64,000 nt of DNA from Mycolicibacterium porcinum (GTDB taxonomy: Bacteria; Actinomycetota; Actinomycetes; Mycobacteriales; Mycobacteriaceae), in the NCBI GenBank assembly GCA_001942045.1, contig MSTD01000017.1, positions 1 through 64,000 on the forward strand. Direction: 5' to 3'. Below the pieces are notes generated by a model. The model ran no database searches. It had not been told where the DNA came from and saw nothing but the letters and a program-made list of their open reading frames with translations. Below, one piece after another: positions 8,100 through 17,435 of the stretch (its first letter is position 1; every line of letters starts with the position of its first letter). The translations under genes and the position numbers were made by a program.

Positions 8100-9515
8100 C
8101 TAGTCCAGGTCGTCGTGTTTCATCAACTGACGCGCCGCCTCGGTGATCGAACCGGACAGCGACGGGTAGACCGAGAAGGTCTGAGCCAGCTCGTCGACCG
8201 GGATCCCGTTCTGCACGGCGAGCGCGATCGGCAGGATCAATTCGGAGGCGATGGGCGCCACCACGACGCCGCCGATCACCACACCGGTGGCCGGGCGGCA
8301 GAAGATCTTGACGAAGCCGCGGCGCAGGCTGGACATCTTGGCCCGGGCGTTCGTGTTGAGCGGCAGCGTCAGGGTGCGGGCCGGCACCGACCCGTCGTCG
8401 ATCGCGGCCTGCGGGACACCGACGGCGGCGATCTCGGGCCGGGTGAACACCGCGGCGGCGACGGTGCGCAGCCGGATCGGGGCCACCGCCTCACCGAGCG
8501 CGTGATACATCGCGATGCGTCCCTGCATGGCCGCCACCGAGGCCAGCGGCAGCAGGCCGGTGCAGTCGCCCGCCGCGTAGATGCCCGGCACCGAGGTCCG
8601 TGACACACGATCGACGTTGAGGTAGTTGCCCGGCCCGAGTTCGATGCCGACCCGTTCCAGACCGAGACCGCTCGTGTTGGGTACCGAGCCGACGGTCATC
8701 AGGGCATGGCTGCCGTCGACGACGCGACCGTCGGCCATGGTCACCCGGACGCCCGTGTCGGTGCGGGTGACCGACTCGGCGCGGGCGTTCTTGATGAGCG
8801 TGACACCGCGTTCGGAGAACACCTCCTCCAGAACCGCGGCGGCGTCGGAATCTTCGTGCGGCAGGATCTGGTCGCGGCTGGCCACCACCGTCACGGTGAC
8901 TCCGAGCTCGGTGTAGGCGTTGACGAACTCGGCGCCGGTGACACCGGAACCGACCACCACGAGGTGGTCCGGCAGAGATTCGAGATCGTAGAGCTGGCGC
9001 CAGTTGAGGATGCGCTCCCCGTCGGGCGCCGCGTTGGGCAGAACCCGCGGGCTGGCGCCGGTGGCGATCAGCACCACGTCGGCGGTCAGCTGGCTGATCG
9101 TGCCGTCCGGGCCGGTGACCTTGACCCGGTGCTGGGCCATGCCGGGGACGTCGTCGATGAGTTCGCCGCGGCCTGCGATCAAATCGATCCCCTCGCTGCG
9201 CAGCCGCTCGGCGATGTCGTCGGACTGCGCCGTCGCGAGGGTCTTGACCCGCTCGTTGATCTGCGGCAGCGAGATCTTGGACTGCTCGAAATCCAGCGAG
9301 TAGCCCAGGTTGGGGGCTCGACGGAGTTCGGTGCGCACACCCGTGGAAGCGATGAACGTCTTGGACGGCACACAGTCCCACAGCACGCACGCGCCACCGA
9401 TGCCGTCGCAATCGACGACGGTGACGTGGGCGACCTCCGGGCCGCGGGCAGCGGCGACGAGTGCCGCCTCATATCCGGCGGGTCCGCCGCCGATGATCAC
9501 GATGCGGGTAGCCAC
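8100..9515 (-). CDS. lpdA: LpdA, NAD(P)H:quinone reductase of the flavoprotein disulfide reductase family
   Basis: Flavoprotein of 471 residues with an FAD motif GGGPAG (9-14), an NAD(P)H motif GSGVTGAEF and the second FAD motif GIYAAGDCTG. M. tuberculosis LpdA reduces quinones. It was described as unable to act on lipoyl substrates because it lacks one redox cysteine and the His-Glu pair. Here both positions of the CxxxxC pair are Cys (43 and 48, in GGACVLWDCVPSK), while the C-terminal His/Glu motif is replaced by YPSLSG. The redox disulfide may therefore be present without the acid/base pair. GTG start at 9515. Syntenic with Rv3303c. Confidence 0.92.
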   Translation of the reverse strand: MATRIVIIGGGPAGYEAALVAAARGPEVAHVTVVDCDGIGGACVLWDCVPSKTFIASTGVRTELRRAPNLGYSLDFEQSKISLPQINERVKTLATAQSDDIAERLRSEGIDLIAGRGELIDDVPGMAQHRVKVTGPDGTISQLTADVVLIATGASPRVLPNAAPDGERILNWRQLYDLESLPDHLVVVGSGVTGAEFVNAYTELGVTVTVVASRDQILPHEDSDAAAVLEEVFSERGVTLIKNARAESVTRTDTGVRVTMADGRVVDGSHALMTVGSVPNTSGLGLERVGIELGPGNYLNVDRVSRTSVPGIYAAGDCTGLLPLASVAAMQGRIAMYHALGEAVAPIRLRTVAAAVFTRPEIAAVGVPQAAIDDGSVPARTLTLPLNTNARAKMSSLRRGFVKIFCRPATGVVIGGVVVAPIASELILPIALAVQNGIPVDELAQTFSVYPSLSGSITEAARQLMKHDDLD

Positions 9516-9556
9516 GGGACTAACCTAACCAACTTCGCCGATTAAGCTGTCTTACC

Positions 9557-10024
9557 GTGCCGCTGTACGCCGCGTATGGATCGAATATGCACCCGGAGCA
9601 AATGCTCGAGCGGGCTCCGCACTCGCCGATGGCGGGTACCGGGTGGCTGCACGGCTGGCGCTTGACGTTCGGCGGTGAGGACATCGGCTGGGAAGGCGCG
9701 TTGGCCACCGTCGTCGAGGATCCGCTTTCGAAGGTGTTCGTCGTGCTCTACGACATGACGCCGGCCGATGAGCAGAGCCTGGACCACTGGGAAGGATCCG
9801 AGCTCGGGTTCCACAAGAAGATCCGCTGCCGGGTGGACCGGTTGTCCTCGGACACCACCACCGACCCGGTACTGGCCTGGCTCTACGTCGTCGACGCCTG
9901 GGAGGGCGGCCTGCCCTCGGCGCGCTATCTCGGGGTGATGGCCGACGCCGCGGAGATCGCCGGCGCCCCGCCGGAGTATGTGCACGATCTGCGTACCCGT
10001 CCCGCCCGCAACATCGGACCGTAG
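9557..10024 (+). CDS. Gamma-glutamylcyclotransferase-fold protein (Rv3304-like)
   Basis: Small 155-residue protein of the GGCT/AIG2 fold. The diagnostic N-terminal loop YGSNMHPEQM (about residues 7-16) is present, as is an acidic segment LDHWEGSELG in which the Glu probably serves as catalytic acid. The family acts on gamma-glutamyl amines or peptides, releasing 5-oxoproline. It starts with GTG 41 nt from the divergent lpdA start, so the two genes share a short promoter region. The position matches Rv3304 of M. tuberculosis. The substrate is not known. Confidence 0.82.
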   Translation: MPLYAAYGSNMHPEQMLERAPHSPMAGTGWLHGWRLTFGGEDIGWEGALATVVEDPLSKVFVVLYDMTPADEQSLDHWEGSELGFHKKIRCRVDRLSSDTTTDPVLAWLYVVDAWEGGLPSARYLGVMADAAEIAGAPPEYVHDLRTRPARNIGP

Positions 10025-10033
10025 TCTTGGGCC

Positions 10034-10876
10034 ATGGCGGGGGGCGGCTTTGGCGACGGCGAAAGTCGGGGGTGGGTTGAGCGTGCAGTACGGCTCCTGC
10101 TCCATCCGCCGCCCGAGCGATGGTCGCGACTCCACGTCGAGCACGGCCCGCAACACTCCACCTTCGCGGTCATCCACATCGATGGTTCACCACCGCAAGC
10201 CCTGCCGGTGCCGGCAGCGGTGGCCGACGCGCTCGGCGAGTACCTGCGATCCACCGGGGCCGATCCGCGCTCGGTGAAGGTGATCGTCGACTGCCTCCCC
10301 GATGGCACGCTGTCGGCAACAACCACGCCGATACTCGCTGTCGGGCCCCACATCCCGGCGTCGCAGAGCCAGGTCGCCAAGTCGCCAACGTCCTGGCCGC
10401 GGCGGCTGCTCATGGCCGCCACCGTGCTAGGCGTGGTGGTCGCGGCGATCCTTTTCGCCACCGGGTGGCGATGGCTGACACCGCGCGACGCTGACATCGA
10501 CTTATTGCCGGCGCCGCCACCACGTCAGCAGCAGGCTTTCGCCGTGCTCGACGAGTGGTTTCGAGTCCTGCGGGCCCGCGACATGCCTCGGGCTCAAGCG
10601 TTGAGCTGCCCTTCCCCGACCGGGGCGGTGCTCAACGATCTGCAGGCCCTGCAGGGCGACTACCTGGGTGGCATCGACTATCCGGAGGCGATCGTGGACT
10701 TTCGTGACGAGGGACACCAGGTGGTAGCCAAGGTGCTGCTGCGAACCAAGCCGATCACCGACGAACAGAAGAAGTTTGTTCAAGACAACCAGGGCCTCGC
10801 CGGTTCGGGTTTGTCGCACCGCTGGATGGTACTGATCGACGACGGTAACGAGTTGAAAGTGTGCGGCAGTGAGTGA
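10034..10876 (+). CDS. Single-pass membrane protein with extracytoplasmic NTF2-like domain
   Basis: Uncharacterised 280-residue protein. Residues 1-125 form a soluble N-terminal domain, one hydrophobic helix (LLMAATVLGVVVAAILFATGW, about 129-149) follows, and the C-terminal 125 residues probably lie outside the membrane. That outer part (FAVLDEWFRVLRARDMPRA, two cysteines in SCPSP and VCGSE) resembles the NTF2-like domains of mycobacterial Mce-associated proteins, and resembles the outer domain of the next gene. It begins 9 nt after the GGCT-like gene and overlaps the next gene by 8 nt, so a translationally coupled operon is likely. Function unknown. Confidence 0.72.
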   Translation: MAGGGFGDGESRGWVERAVRLLLHPPPERWSRLHVEHGPQHSTFAVIHIDGSPPQALPVPAAVADALGEYLRSTGADPRSVKVIVDCLPDGTLSATTTPILAVGPHIPASQSQVAKSPTSWPRRLLMAATVLGVVVAAILFATGWRWLTPRDADIDLLPAPPPRQQQAFAVLDEWFRVLRARDMPRAQALSCPSPTGAVLNDLQALQGDYLGGIDYPEAIVDFRDEGHQVVAKVLLRTKPITDEQKKFVQDNQGLAGSGLSHRWMVLIDDGNELKVCGSE

Positions 10877-11330
10877 GCAGGGACGAATCCCGTTGTGGGC
10901 GTGGGCTTGTGCTGCTGCCGCAGCAGTGATGCTGGCGGTCATCGCCGCTGCCGGATATGACCACGGACCGACCATTCGGGCGATCCCGGCCAGCGAGGCG
11001 ATGTCGGATGATCAGGCACGCGAAGTGGCGGAGAAGACCGCGCTGGTGTGGGCGCGGGAACGCAACGCCGGCCACGTCGCCAACCTGCGAGAGTTGACGT
11101 GCCCGGATCCACCCGACACCTGGGTGAGCCACCAACTGCGCCGGGCCGAAGCCGGCGCCGACATGCCGCAGTGGGATGTCGTCGCCCTGACCGGGTTCAC
11201 CCGAGGACCTTCGGGGTGGACCATCAATGCGCTCGGCAAGGACAACGGCGGAATGTTCACCTTCGATATCGGCGAGGACGGGCGGCTGCGGGCATGCGCG
11301 TGGGGATCCGTGCCGGTGCCGGACAACTAA
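10869..11330 (+). CDS. Small membrane-anchored protein, paralogous outer domain to the preceding gene
   Basis: 153-residue protein with one N-terminal hydrophobic helix (about residues 9-29), probably an uncleaved anchor, and an outer domain of about 120 residues. The domain has the same plan as the C-terminus of the previous protein: an N-terminal helix pair, TCPDPP, a central beta-rich segment and a final ACAW. The two cysteines could form a disulfide. GTG start at 10869 overlaps the upstream stop by 8 nt. No enzyme motif is visible; a role as an accessory envelope protein is inference. Confidence 0.7.
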   Translation: MSEQGRIPLWAWACAAAAAVMLAVIAAAGYDHGPTIRAIPASEAMSDDQAREVAEKTALVWARERNAGHVANLRELTCPDPPDTWVSHQLRRAEAGADMPQWDVVALTGFTRGPSGWTINALGKDNGGMFTFDIGEDGRLRACAWGSVPVPDN

Positions 11331-11346
11331 GTAAGCAGGGGGCTTG

Positions 11347-12864
11347 GTGACGAATTCGGGATGGTCGCCGGAAGGCGGGTTTCGGTGGGTAGATCCGCCA
11401 GGTAGCCCACCCCCGGGTGGGCCGGCACGCTCGCCGCAACCGCCGGCAGGCAAGGGCCGTCGAAGGTGGCTCGTGGCGGGTGTCCTCGTCGCGGTTTGTG
11501 TGGTGGCGGCCGGCGGGGTGCTGGTGTGGCGCACCATGCTCGCGCCCTCGGCGCGGGTCGACGCGACGATCGGCACCCCGAAGGACCTCCTGATTTCGTT
11601 TCCGCTCGACCGCCAACCGGTCGCCGGGTGGCGGCTGTCGGGCGCTAACATCGGCCTCCCTCCGGGGGTGGAGGTGGGCCGACTGTTCATGAGTACCGGC
11701 GACAAGGCCTACTTCGTCGCCGGCCGCACCGACGAGCACGGCGAGTCACCGGTGAGCTGGGTGTACGGCGTGGACACCAACACCGGCAAGCTCCTTTTCA
11801 CCCCGATCGAGATGGTCGGCTTCCGCAGCGGCATTCCGTTGGGCGACTGCTACGGCAACGGGCCCGGTATCGCGGTATGCATCACCGTTGGTGACGAAGA
11901 TCCCGCCCGCAATCTGCCGCCCTTGGTCTGGGTGCTCGACCTCGATCACGGCGCGGTGACCTTCACTGGCCCCACCGATCTCGATGTCCAAGGCGGCGCC
12001 CAGGAGGGGTTCTACCCGGTGCATGCGATCGGCAACTACCGCGGCGAGACGCGGCTGGTCGCACTGCGCGACGGGGAAGGTGTTTGGGGTGTCGGGCCGA
12101 AAGCCGAGCGGACCTGGTTCGTTCCCGGCGGTGGCAACATCTTCGACCCCGGCTATCTGGTCCCCTCCGACATTCCGGCGCCCACGATCGCCATGCAAAA
12201 CCCCACCCCGGACAACATGAACGCCCCCTACCGGGTGTTCTCGGTCGTCGACGGCACCGACCTCACGCCGACTCCGCCAAAGGGCGCCGAGATCCGCAAA
12301 TCCCTGGTCTACAACGGCGGTTTCGCGTACAGCTACCGCGAACCCGGCAAGCACGACGGGCTGTTGTTCTACAACACCGCCGGTGAACTGGTCGCCCGCT
12401 ACACCGACGACAACTACGACATGACCTCGATCGAGGAGGCGGTGATGCCGATGGCCCGGCTGCGCGCCGATCCCGCTCAGTGGCTGATCTTTTCGGCAGC
12501 GGGCGAGCTGGTGCAGGCGATTCCCGCACCCGAAGCGGGCGTGAGTTTCCGGGTGATCGGCACCGACTTCTTCCTCAACCAGGCCGGCACCGACGATCGC
12601 TGGCAGAAATGGGACCTACTGACCGGCGAGTCCGGTCCGATCTGTCAGATGAACCTCACGTTCGAGTACATCGGCTCGGACGGGTCGACCGTCCTCGTGG
12701 GCGGCGGCCTCAACTCCCACACGTGGGTACGGGCCGTCGACCCCGCAACGTGCAGCACGCGATGGGACATCACCAGCGACGTGAAGCACACCATCGTGAA
12801 AGCCGGTACGGGGCTGATCCAGACCACACCAACCGAGATCACCCAGCTCGTCGCGCCCAGCTGA
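11347..12864 (+). CDS. Membrane-anchored PQQ-like beta-propeller protein
   Basis: About 505 residues. A short Pro/Gly-rich cytoplasmic tail is followed by one transmembrane helix (WLVAGVLVAVCVVAAGGVLVW, about residues 41-61). A large outer domain made of repeated beta strands follows (VSWVYGVDTNTGKLLFTP, PPLVWVLDLDHGAVTF, TWVRAVDPATCSTRW), typical of PQQ/quinoprotein-like propellers without an obvious enzymatic motif. GTG 11347 is chosen; a TTG lies one codon upstream. The gene follows the small membrane protein by 16 nt, and the three genes from 10034 appear to form one operon. A scaffold or sensor role in the envelope is inferred. Confidence 0.72.
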   Translation: MTNSGWSPEGGFRWVDPPGSPPPGGPARSPQPPAGKGRRRWLVAGVLVAVCVVAAGGVLVWRTMLAPSARVDATIGTPKDLLISFPLDRQPVAGWRLSGANIGLPPGVEVGRLFMSTGDKAYFVAGRTDEHGESPVSWVYGVDTNTGKLLFTPIEMVGFRSGIPLGDCYGNGPGIAVCITVGDEDPARNLPPLVWVLDLDHGAVTFTGPTDLDVQGGAQEGFYPVHAIGNYRGETRLVALRDGEGVWGVGPKAERTWFVPGGGNIFDPGYLVPSDIPAPTIAMQNPTPDNMNAPYRVFSVVDGTDLTPTPPKGAEIRKSLVYNGGFAYSYREPGKHDGLLFYNTAGELVARYTDDNYDMTSIEEAVMPMARLRADPAQWLIFSAAGELVQAIPAPEAGVSFRVIGTDFFLNQAGTDDRWQKWDLLTGESGPICQMNLTFEYIGSDGSTVLVGGGLNSHTWVRAVDPATCSTRWDITSDVKHTIVKAGTGLIQTTPTEITQLVAPS

Positions 12865-12869
12865 GGTTG

Positions 12870-13988
12870 CTACTCGCCGACGGGCGGCAGGCCTGGAGTC
12901 CATTGCGTCAGAAGATCATTCACCGCGGCCCGGTTGAACACGGCGTCGTCGGACCGGGTGGTGCCTGCTGGCTGGATCCCGCCGACCACCACTTTGCCGT
13001 CGTAGTCGAAGAACGCGAAGTTCGCCATCTTCGAACCGAAGGCCTTCTCGAACCGCTCGTTGCTCTTCTCGTCGTCTAGGGGCGCGAACGTGATACGTGC
13101 CGGCCCGTCCCCCTCGGTGATGGTGTAGGTCAACACGTCCAACACCGGCGTGCCCTCGATCTTCATGATCGCCCGATTGTGTTTGGAGCGCAGTTCGATA
13201 CTGGCGTTGCCGGCGGCGTTGACGAACTTGCCACGCTGTTCGGTGGCCATCTTCAGATCTGTGGCCGGGTTGGCGCAATCTCCTTCAGCTTGACCGCAGG
13301 CGTAGACCAGGCGGGGTGCGCTCTGCCCGGTGTCGACCTGCCTGACCCGGGCGATGACATACACCGGTTCCACTGAGGTAGCGGCCAGGAAGAATGCGCG
13401 TGCGTCCGGGCTGAACCGCGCGGTGGAAGCCGCTGCCGGCAGCGCCGCGCCCTCGGCGAACCCGGCAGGCAATCCGTTGGCCAGATTCTGACCGCCGACC
13501 TCGCGGTACCCAATCGTGTAGTAGGTGGTTCCCCAGTCGGCGACCCCCTTGACGGTTGGCCAGCCACGGCTACCGTCCGGCCCGGCGGACAGCGTCTCCG
13601 AACGATCCGATTCCACCCATCCTTGTTGGTTCGGTGACCACACCAGCTGCGCGGTCGGGATCTGCGTCCACGCCCCGTCGGATACACTGAAACTGTTGAC
13701 ACGCAATTGTTTTCCGTCGCTGCTGAGTTGCTGACGGTATCCGGCCAGCTCGACGGGATCGGTACGATTCTTGCGCAACAAGGTGTAGAGACCCGACCGG
13801 AAGTCCGCCATCGGATCTCGACTGATCAGCACGCCCGTCGGCAGCGCGGGTTGCTCAACGCTGACAGCCGCAGCGTTCTGCTCGCGGTCGTCGGGTTCGG
13901 AAGTGGTGGTCGAACCATTGCAGCCGGTGGCCACAACACCCACCGTGGCCAGCGCGGCAGCTACAACGCTGCGGATACGTGTGCTCAT
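12870..13988 (-). CDS. Secreted lipoprotein of unknown function
   Basis: A short basic n-region and hydrophobic stretch (MSTRIRSVVAAALATVGVVATGC) end in a lipobox VATGC, predicting a lipid-anchored Cys about 23 residues from the Met at 13988. Starts at 14003 and 14060 are also open. The mature protein (about 350 residues) is beta-rich with a possible disulfide (YACGQAEGDC) and repeats of strand-turn patterns. It is convergent with the propeller protein gene, only 5 nt apart. It resembles no enzyme family that I can name. Confidence 0.7.
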   Translation of the reverse strand: MSTRIRSVVAAALATVGVVATGCNGSTTTSEPDDREQNAAAVSVEQPALPTGVLISRDPMADFRSGLYTLLRKNRTDPVELAGYRQQLSSDGKQLRVNSFSVSDGAWTQIPTAQLVWSPNQQGWVESDRSETLSAGPDGSRGWPTVKGVADWGTTYYTIGYREVGGQNLANGLPAGFAEGAALPAAASTARFSPDARAFFLAATSVEPVYVIARVRQVDTGQSAPRLVYACGQAEGDCANPATDLKMATEQRGKFVNAAGNASIELRSKHNRAIMKIEGTPVLDVLTYTITEGDGPARITFAPLDDEKSNERFEKAFGSKMANFAFFDYDGKVVVGGIQPAGTTRSDDAVFNRAAVNDLLTQWTPGLPPVGE

Positions 13989-14056
13989 TCGGAACTCCCC
14001 CATACCGGACTCGCCGCCCCTCGGCGCCCGTGGGCGTGATGTTAGCCGACGCCGAG

Positions 14057-14992
14057 TCACGCCAGCAGGTGTGCGCGTTCGGCGTTCAGTCGGTTCAGCT
14101 CGCGGGTGCTGTCCTTGCTCCGCTGCTCGAGGTCACCGAGGATCCGTTTGACCTCGGTAATCGCCTGGTCGACCTTCTCCTGCGCCTCGATGATGCGGTC
14201 ACGCACTGCGAAATCGGTGAAGAAGTTGTCGAACCAGACATCGAAAACCCTTGTGAAAGAGCTGAGTTCAACGAGCCGGACGCCTTCCGTGTGAACGTCG
14301 GCAAGCTCTGTGCTGAATCTCTTGAGATCGGTGTCGGCCGACCGCAACGACGCCGCGACACCGTCGAGCTTGCTCTCCTTGACCATGCTGGCGATGAAGC
14401 CGCCGTCGAACCACGTGTCATACGCCGACCAGGATCGGGCACTGTCGAGCTGTTCGGCGGCACTGCGCAACTGTTTCAATGCCCTATGCCCGGCCGAACT
14501 CGCCTGTTCGATCTGGTTGAGCTCAGCTGTCAATTGCCCACGTATCCCGGCGATTTCAAGAAGTCTCGCAGCACTCGGGCCATTGTTTTCCTGCAGCCAG
14601 CGTTCTTTCGCGGTCATGGCACGCTCCAAGTTGAGCTTGACGTCACCAAGCGCCTCGATCCGGTTGGACAGATGCTCGACGAGACGCTGGTCGGCCTCGG
14701 CTCGGGCTCGTTGGGTGAGGTACTCGTAGTGGGCGGACTGGCGCTCGGCGGTTTCACGGGCGATGTCGTCCTGGTGTGTGCCTTTGAGGTGGGCCCAGAT
14801 CTTCGTCAGCGACAACGATTCCAGATTGTGGACGTCCCGATCCTCTGCCAGCAGTCGGCGGCCGGCGGCTTCGGTGCGCTCGGCAGATTCGTCAGCGTGC
14901 GCCTGCGCCGTGTCCAGCTGGCGTTTGAGTGTTTCAGCCTCCCGCATTGCCGCTGCCGCCGAAGCCAGTTGGTCGTCGGGCGAATCTGTCAT
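14057..14992 (-). CDS. Coiled-coil protein of unknown function
   Basis: 311-residue soluble protein made almost entirely of charged helices with heptad-like spacing (residues 5-50, 85-125, 150-190 and 260-308). A compact central patch (WSAYDTWFDGGFIASMVKESK and VFDVWFDNFFTDFAV) is rich in aromatic residues and probably packs the coiled coils together. No signal peptide or membrane helix. Its stop lies just upstream of the lipoprotein start on the same strand, so the pair may be co-transcribed. The pattern recalls bacterial coiled-coil proteins of unknown role; I make no functional call. Confidence 0.7.
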   Translation of the reverse strand: MTDSPDDQLASAAAAMREAETLKRQLDTAQAHADESAERTEAAGRRLLAEDRDVHNLESLSLTKIWAHLKGTHQDDIARETAERQSAHYEYLTQRARAEADQRLVEHLSNRIEALGDVKLNLERAMTAKERWLQENNGPSAARLLEIAGIRGQLTAELNQIEQASSAGHRALKQLRSAAEQLDSARSWSAYDTWFDGGFIASMVKESKLDGVAASLRSADTDLKRFSTELADVHTEGVRLVELSSFTRVFDVWFDNFFTDFAVRDRIIEAQEKVDQAITEVKRILGDLEQRSKDSTRELNRLNAERAHLLA

Positions 14993-15040
14993 GGCCCACA
15001 GCCTATGGCCGCTCGCGTGCGACCCGTGACGCCAAAATGG

Positions 15041-16207
15041 TCAGGCAGAGGCAGCGACGATATTGACCATCGTGCGCACACCGACGCCGAGCGCACGCTC
15101 GTCGATGTCGAACGTGGGCTGATGCAGGTCCAGCTGTGGCCCCTGCCCGCTCCACACTCCCAGCCGGCCCATGGCGCCGGGCACGTCTTCGAGATACCAG
15201 GAGAAGTCCTCGCCGCCGCCGGACTGATGTGTGTCGGCCAGCGCGTCAGGGCCGACGGCTTCGATCGCGTGGGTGAGGATGCGGGTGGACACCTCTTCGT
15301 TGACCACCGGTGGCACCCCGCGCCGGTAGTTGAGGCTGTGCTCGATGTTGAGCGGAGCGAGTAGCGCCGTAACCGTCTCTTCCACAATCGATTCCAGCGT
15401 CAGCCAGGTGTCACGGCTCGCGGTGCGGATCGTCCCGGCCAGGGTGCCGATCTGCGGGATCGCGTTGGCCGCCACACCGGCATTGACCGCACCCCACACC
15501 ATCACGGTGTCGTGACGCGGGTCGATCCGGCGGGACAACACCCCGGGCAACCCGGTGATCAGCGTGCCCAGCCCGTAGACCAGGTCACCGGTCAGGTGCG
15601 GCCGGGACGTGTGCCCACCCGGCGAGTGCAGGGTGATCTCGATCGAATCGGCTGCCGAAGTGATCGGGCCGGGCTTGGTGGCCACCCGACCGACGGCCAG
15701 GCGCGGATCGCAGTGCAGCGCGAAAATCCGGCTCACCCCGTTCAGCACACCGGCGTTGATGGCGTCGATCGCGCCGCCGGGCATCAGCTCCTCAGCGGCC
15801 TGGAACAGCAGCCGCACCCCGACCGGCAACTCCGGCACCGACGAAAGGGCCATCGCCGTGCCCAGCAGCACCGCGGTGTGCGCATCGTGCCCGCAGGCGT
15901 GCGCGACGTTGGGCACTGTCGAGGCGTAGGGCGCGCCGGTCCGGTCAGCCATCGGCAGGGCATCCATGTCGGCCCGCAGCGCGATGCGGGGGCCGTCCTC
16001 GGGCCCGAAGTCACACGTCAGCCCGGTGCCGCCGGGCAGCACCTTGGGATTCAGCCCCGCCTCGGCCAGGTGACGGGCGACGAACTCAGTGGTGGCGAAC
16101 TCTTGACGGCCCAGCTCCGGATGAGCGTGCAGATGCCGTCGCCACGACACCATCTCGTCGTAGTTTGCCGACAACCAGCGGGCAGCGGCGTGCTGCAACA
16201 CACTCAT
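15041..16207 (-). CDS. amiA1: M20D-family amidohydrolase AmiA1
   Basis: Metal-dependent aminoacylase/carboxypeptidase-like hydrolase of 388 residues, expected to remove acyl groups from amino acids or peptides. The M20 metal-binding segments are visible: ALRADMDALPM, ACGHDAHTAVLLGTA and QAAEELMPGG, and the late GGGEDFSWYL motif. The dimerisation domain lies between them. The start overlaps the stop of the upstream paralogue by 4 nt (ATGA), giving translational coupling. Order and strand match Rv3305c-Rv3306c of M. tuberculosis. The physiological substrate is unknown. Confidence 0.9.
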   Translation of the reverse strand: MSVLQHAAARWLSANYDEMVSWRRHLHAHPELGRQEFATTEFVARHLAEAGLNPKVLPGGTGLTCDFGPEDGPRIALRADMDALPMADRTGAPYASTVPNVAHACGHDAHTAVLLGTAMALSSVPELPVGVRLLFQAAEELMPGGAIDAINAGVLNGVSRIFALHCDPRLAVGRVATKPGPITSAADSIEITLHSPGGHTSRPHLTGDLVYGLGTLITGLPGVLSRRIDPRHDTVMVWGAVNAGVAANAIPQIGTLAGTIRTASRDTWLTLESIVEETVTALLAPLNIEHSLNYRRGVPPVVNEEVSTRILTHAIEAVGPDALADTHQSGGGEDFSWYLEDVPGAMGRLGVWSGQGPQLDLHQPTFDIDERALGVGVRTMVNIVAASA

Positions 16208-17388
16208 GAAGCCCGCCTCCGCTGCTGAGCGTTCAGCACCCGATCACGCTCGGCCGGCGTCTCTGCCAGGGCAACAACGGTGCGGGCCAACATGATTGCG
16301 CCTTCGAGCACCGCCTTGTCCGCACTCGGCCCCGCTGCTGCCGCGGTGAACGCCGGTTGATGAATCGCAGCCCCGCCCGAGTCGATACCGATCACCGGAT
16401 GAATGCCGGGCATCACCTGGCTGATGTTGCCCATGTCGGTACTGCCCAGCGGCACACTCGCCTCCACGTTCTCCGGCAACGGGCTACGGCCCAGCCGCAG
16501 CATCTCGGCACGGATGGTCTCCGACAGCCACGGGTCGGGCGTCAGCTCGGCATAGGCCGGAGCGATCTCGGTGACCCGGTGCTCGCAGCCCGTCGCCAGG
16601 GCGCCGGCCGAAAAACACCCGGCCATCCGGTCTTCCAGCTCACGCAGCGCGGGCATGTCCGTGGCCCGCATGGTGTAACGCATCTCAGCCCGGCCCGGGA
16701 TGACGTTGGTGGCCTCCCCGCCGTGGGTGACGATGCCGTGCACCATCTGCCCCGGCATGAGCTGCTGTCGCAACAGGCCGATGGCCACCTGCGCGACGGT
16801 GACCGCATCCCCGGCGTTGACCCCCAGATACGGCGCCACCGCGGCGTGCGATTCCCGGCCGGTGTAGTCGACCGTGACCTCGGACAGGGCCAGCGAACGG
16901 GCCGCGGCGATATCCACGGGCCCGGGGTGCAGCATGACCGTCGCCGCGATGTCGTCGAACACTCCGGCGTTGAGCAGCAACACTTTTCCGCCGCCGAGCT
17001 CCTCGGCCGGGGTGCCGACGAGCACTACGGTCAGGCCCAGTTCGTCGGCCACGTCGGCCAGCGCCAGGGCGGTGCCGACCGCCGAGGCCGCAATGATGTT
17101 GTGCCCGCAGGCATGCCCGATCTCGGGCAGCGCGTCGTACTCGGCGCAGATCCCGACCACGAGCGGGCCGCTGCCATAGGTGGCGCGGAACGCGGTGTCC
17201 AGACCGCCGGCTCTCTCGGTGATCTCGAACCCGTATTCGGCCGCCAGCGTTTGCGTCTTGGCACAGCTGCGATGCTCGGCGAAGGCCAATTCCGGCTCGG
17301 CGTGGATCGAATGCGAGAGCTCGATGAGGTCGCCACGACGCCGGTTGATCGCGTCCTCGACGCTCAGCGAGGCAGTGGCAGACGGCAT
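16204..17388 (-). CDS. amiB1: M20D-family amidohydrolase AmiB1
   Basis: Second M20 peptidase-like hydrolase, 394 residues. Motifs in order: [19 protein letters not shown] (metal ligands), [11 protein letters not shown], and a late [14 protein letters not shown] segment that carries the last metal ligand in this subfamily. It resembles p-aminobenzoyl-glutamate hydrolase-type M20D proteins more than AmiA1 does. It forms a two-gene operon with amiA1, divergent from deoD. Only 47 nt separate the start from the deoD start, so promoters for the two directions overlap. Confidence 0.9.
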   Translation of the reverse strand: MPSATASLSVEDAINRRRGDLIELSHSIHAEPELAFAEHRSCAKTQTLAAEYGFEITERAGGLDTAFRATYGSGPLVVGICAEYDALPEIGHACGHNIIAASAVGTALALADVADELGLTVVLVGTPAEELGGGKVLLLNAGVFDDIAATVMLHPGPVDIAAARSLALSEVTVDYTGRESHAAVAPYLGVNAGDAVTVAQVAIGLLRQQLMPGQMVHGIVTHGGEATNVIPGRAEMRYTMRATDMPALRELEDRMAGCFSAGALATGCEHRVTEIAPAYAELTPDPWLSETIRAEMLRLGRSPLPENVEASVPLGSTDMGNISQVMPGIHPVIGIDSGGAAIHQPAFTAAAAGPSADKAVLEGAIMLARTVVALAETPAERDRVLNAQQRRRAS

Positions 17389-17435
17389 CCTCGCAGTATC
17401 TCACTGCGTGTTCATGGCCGTTAAGCTCGCCTATC

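Noticed and set aside
8100-9515. Annotation of LpdA as lipoamide dehydrogenase
   Set aside because: The C-terminal His-Glu pair is missing and the M. tuberculosis orthologue is known not to act on lipoyl substrates.
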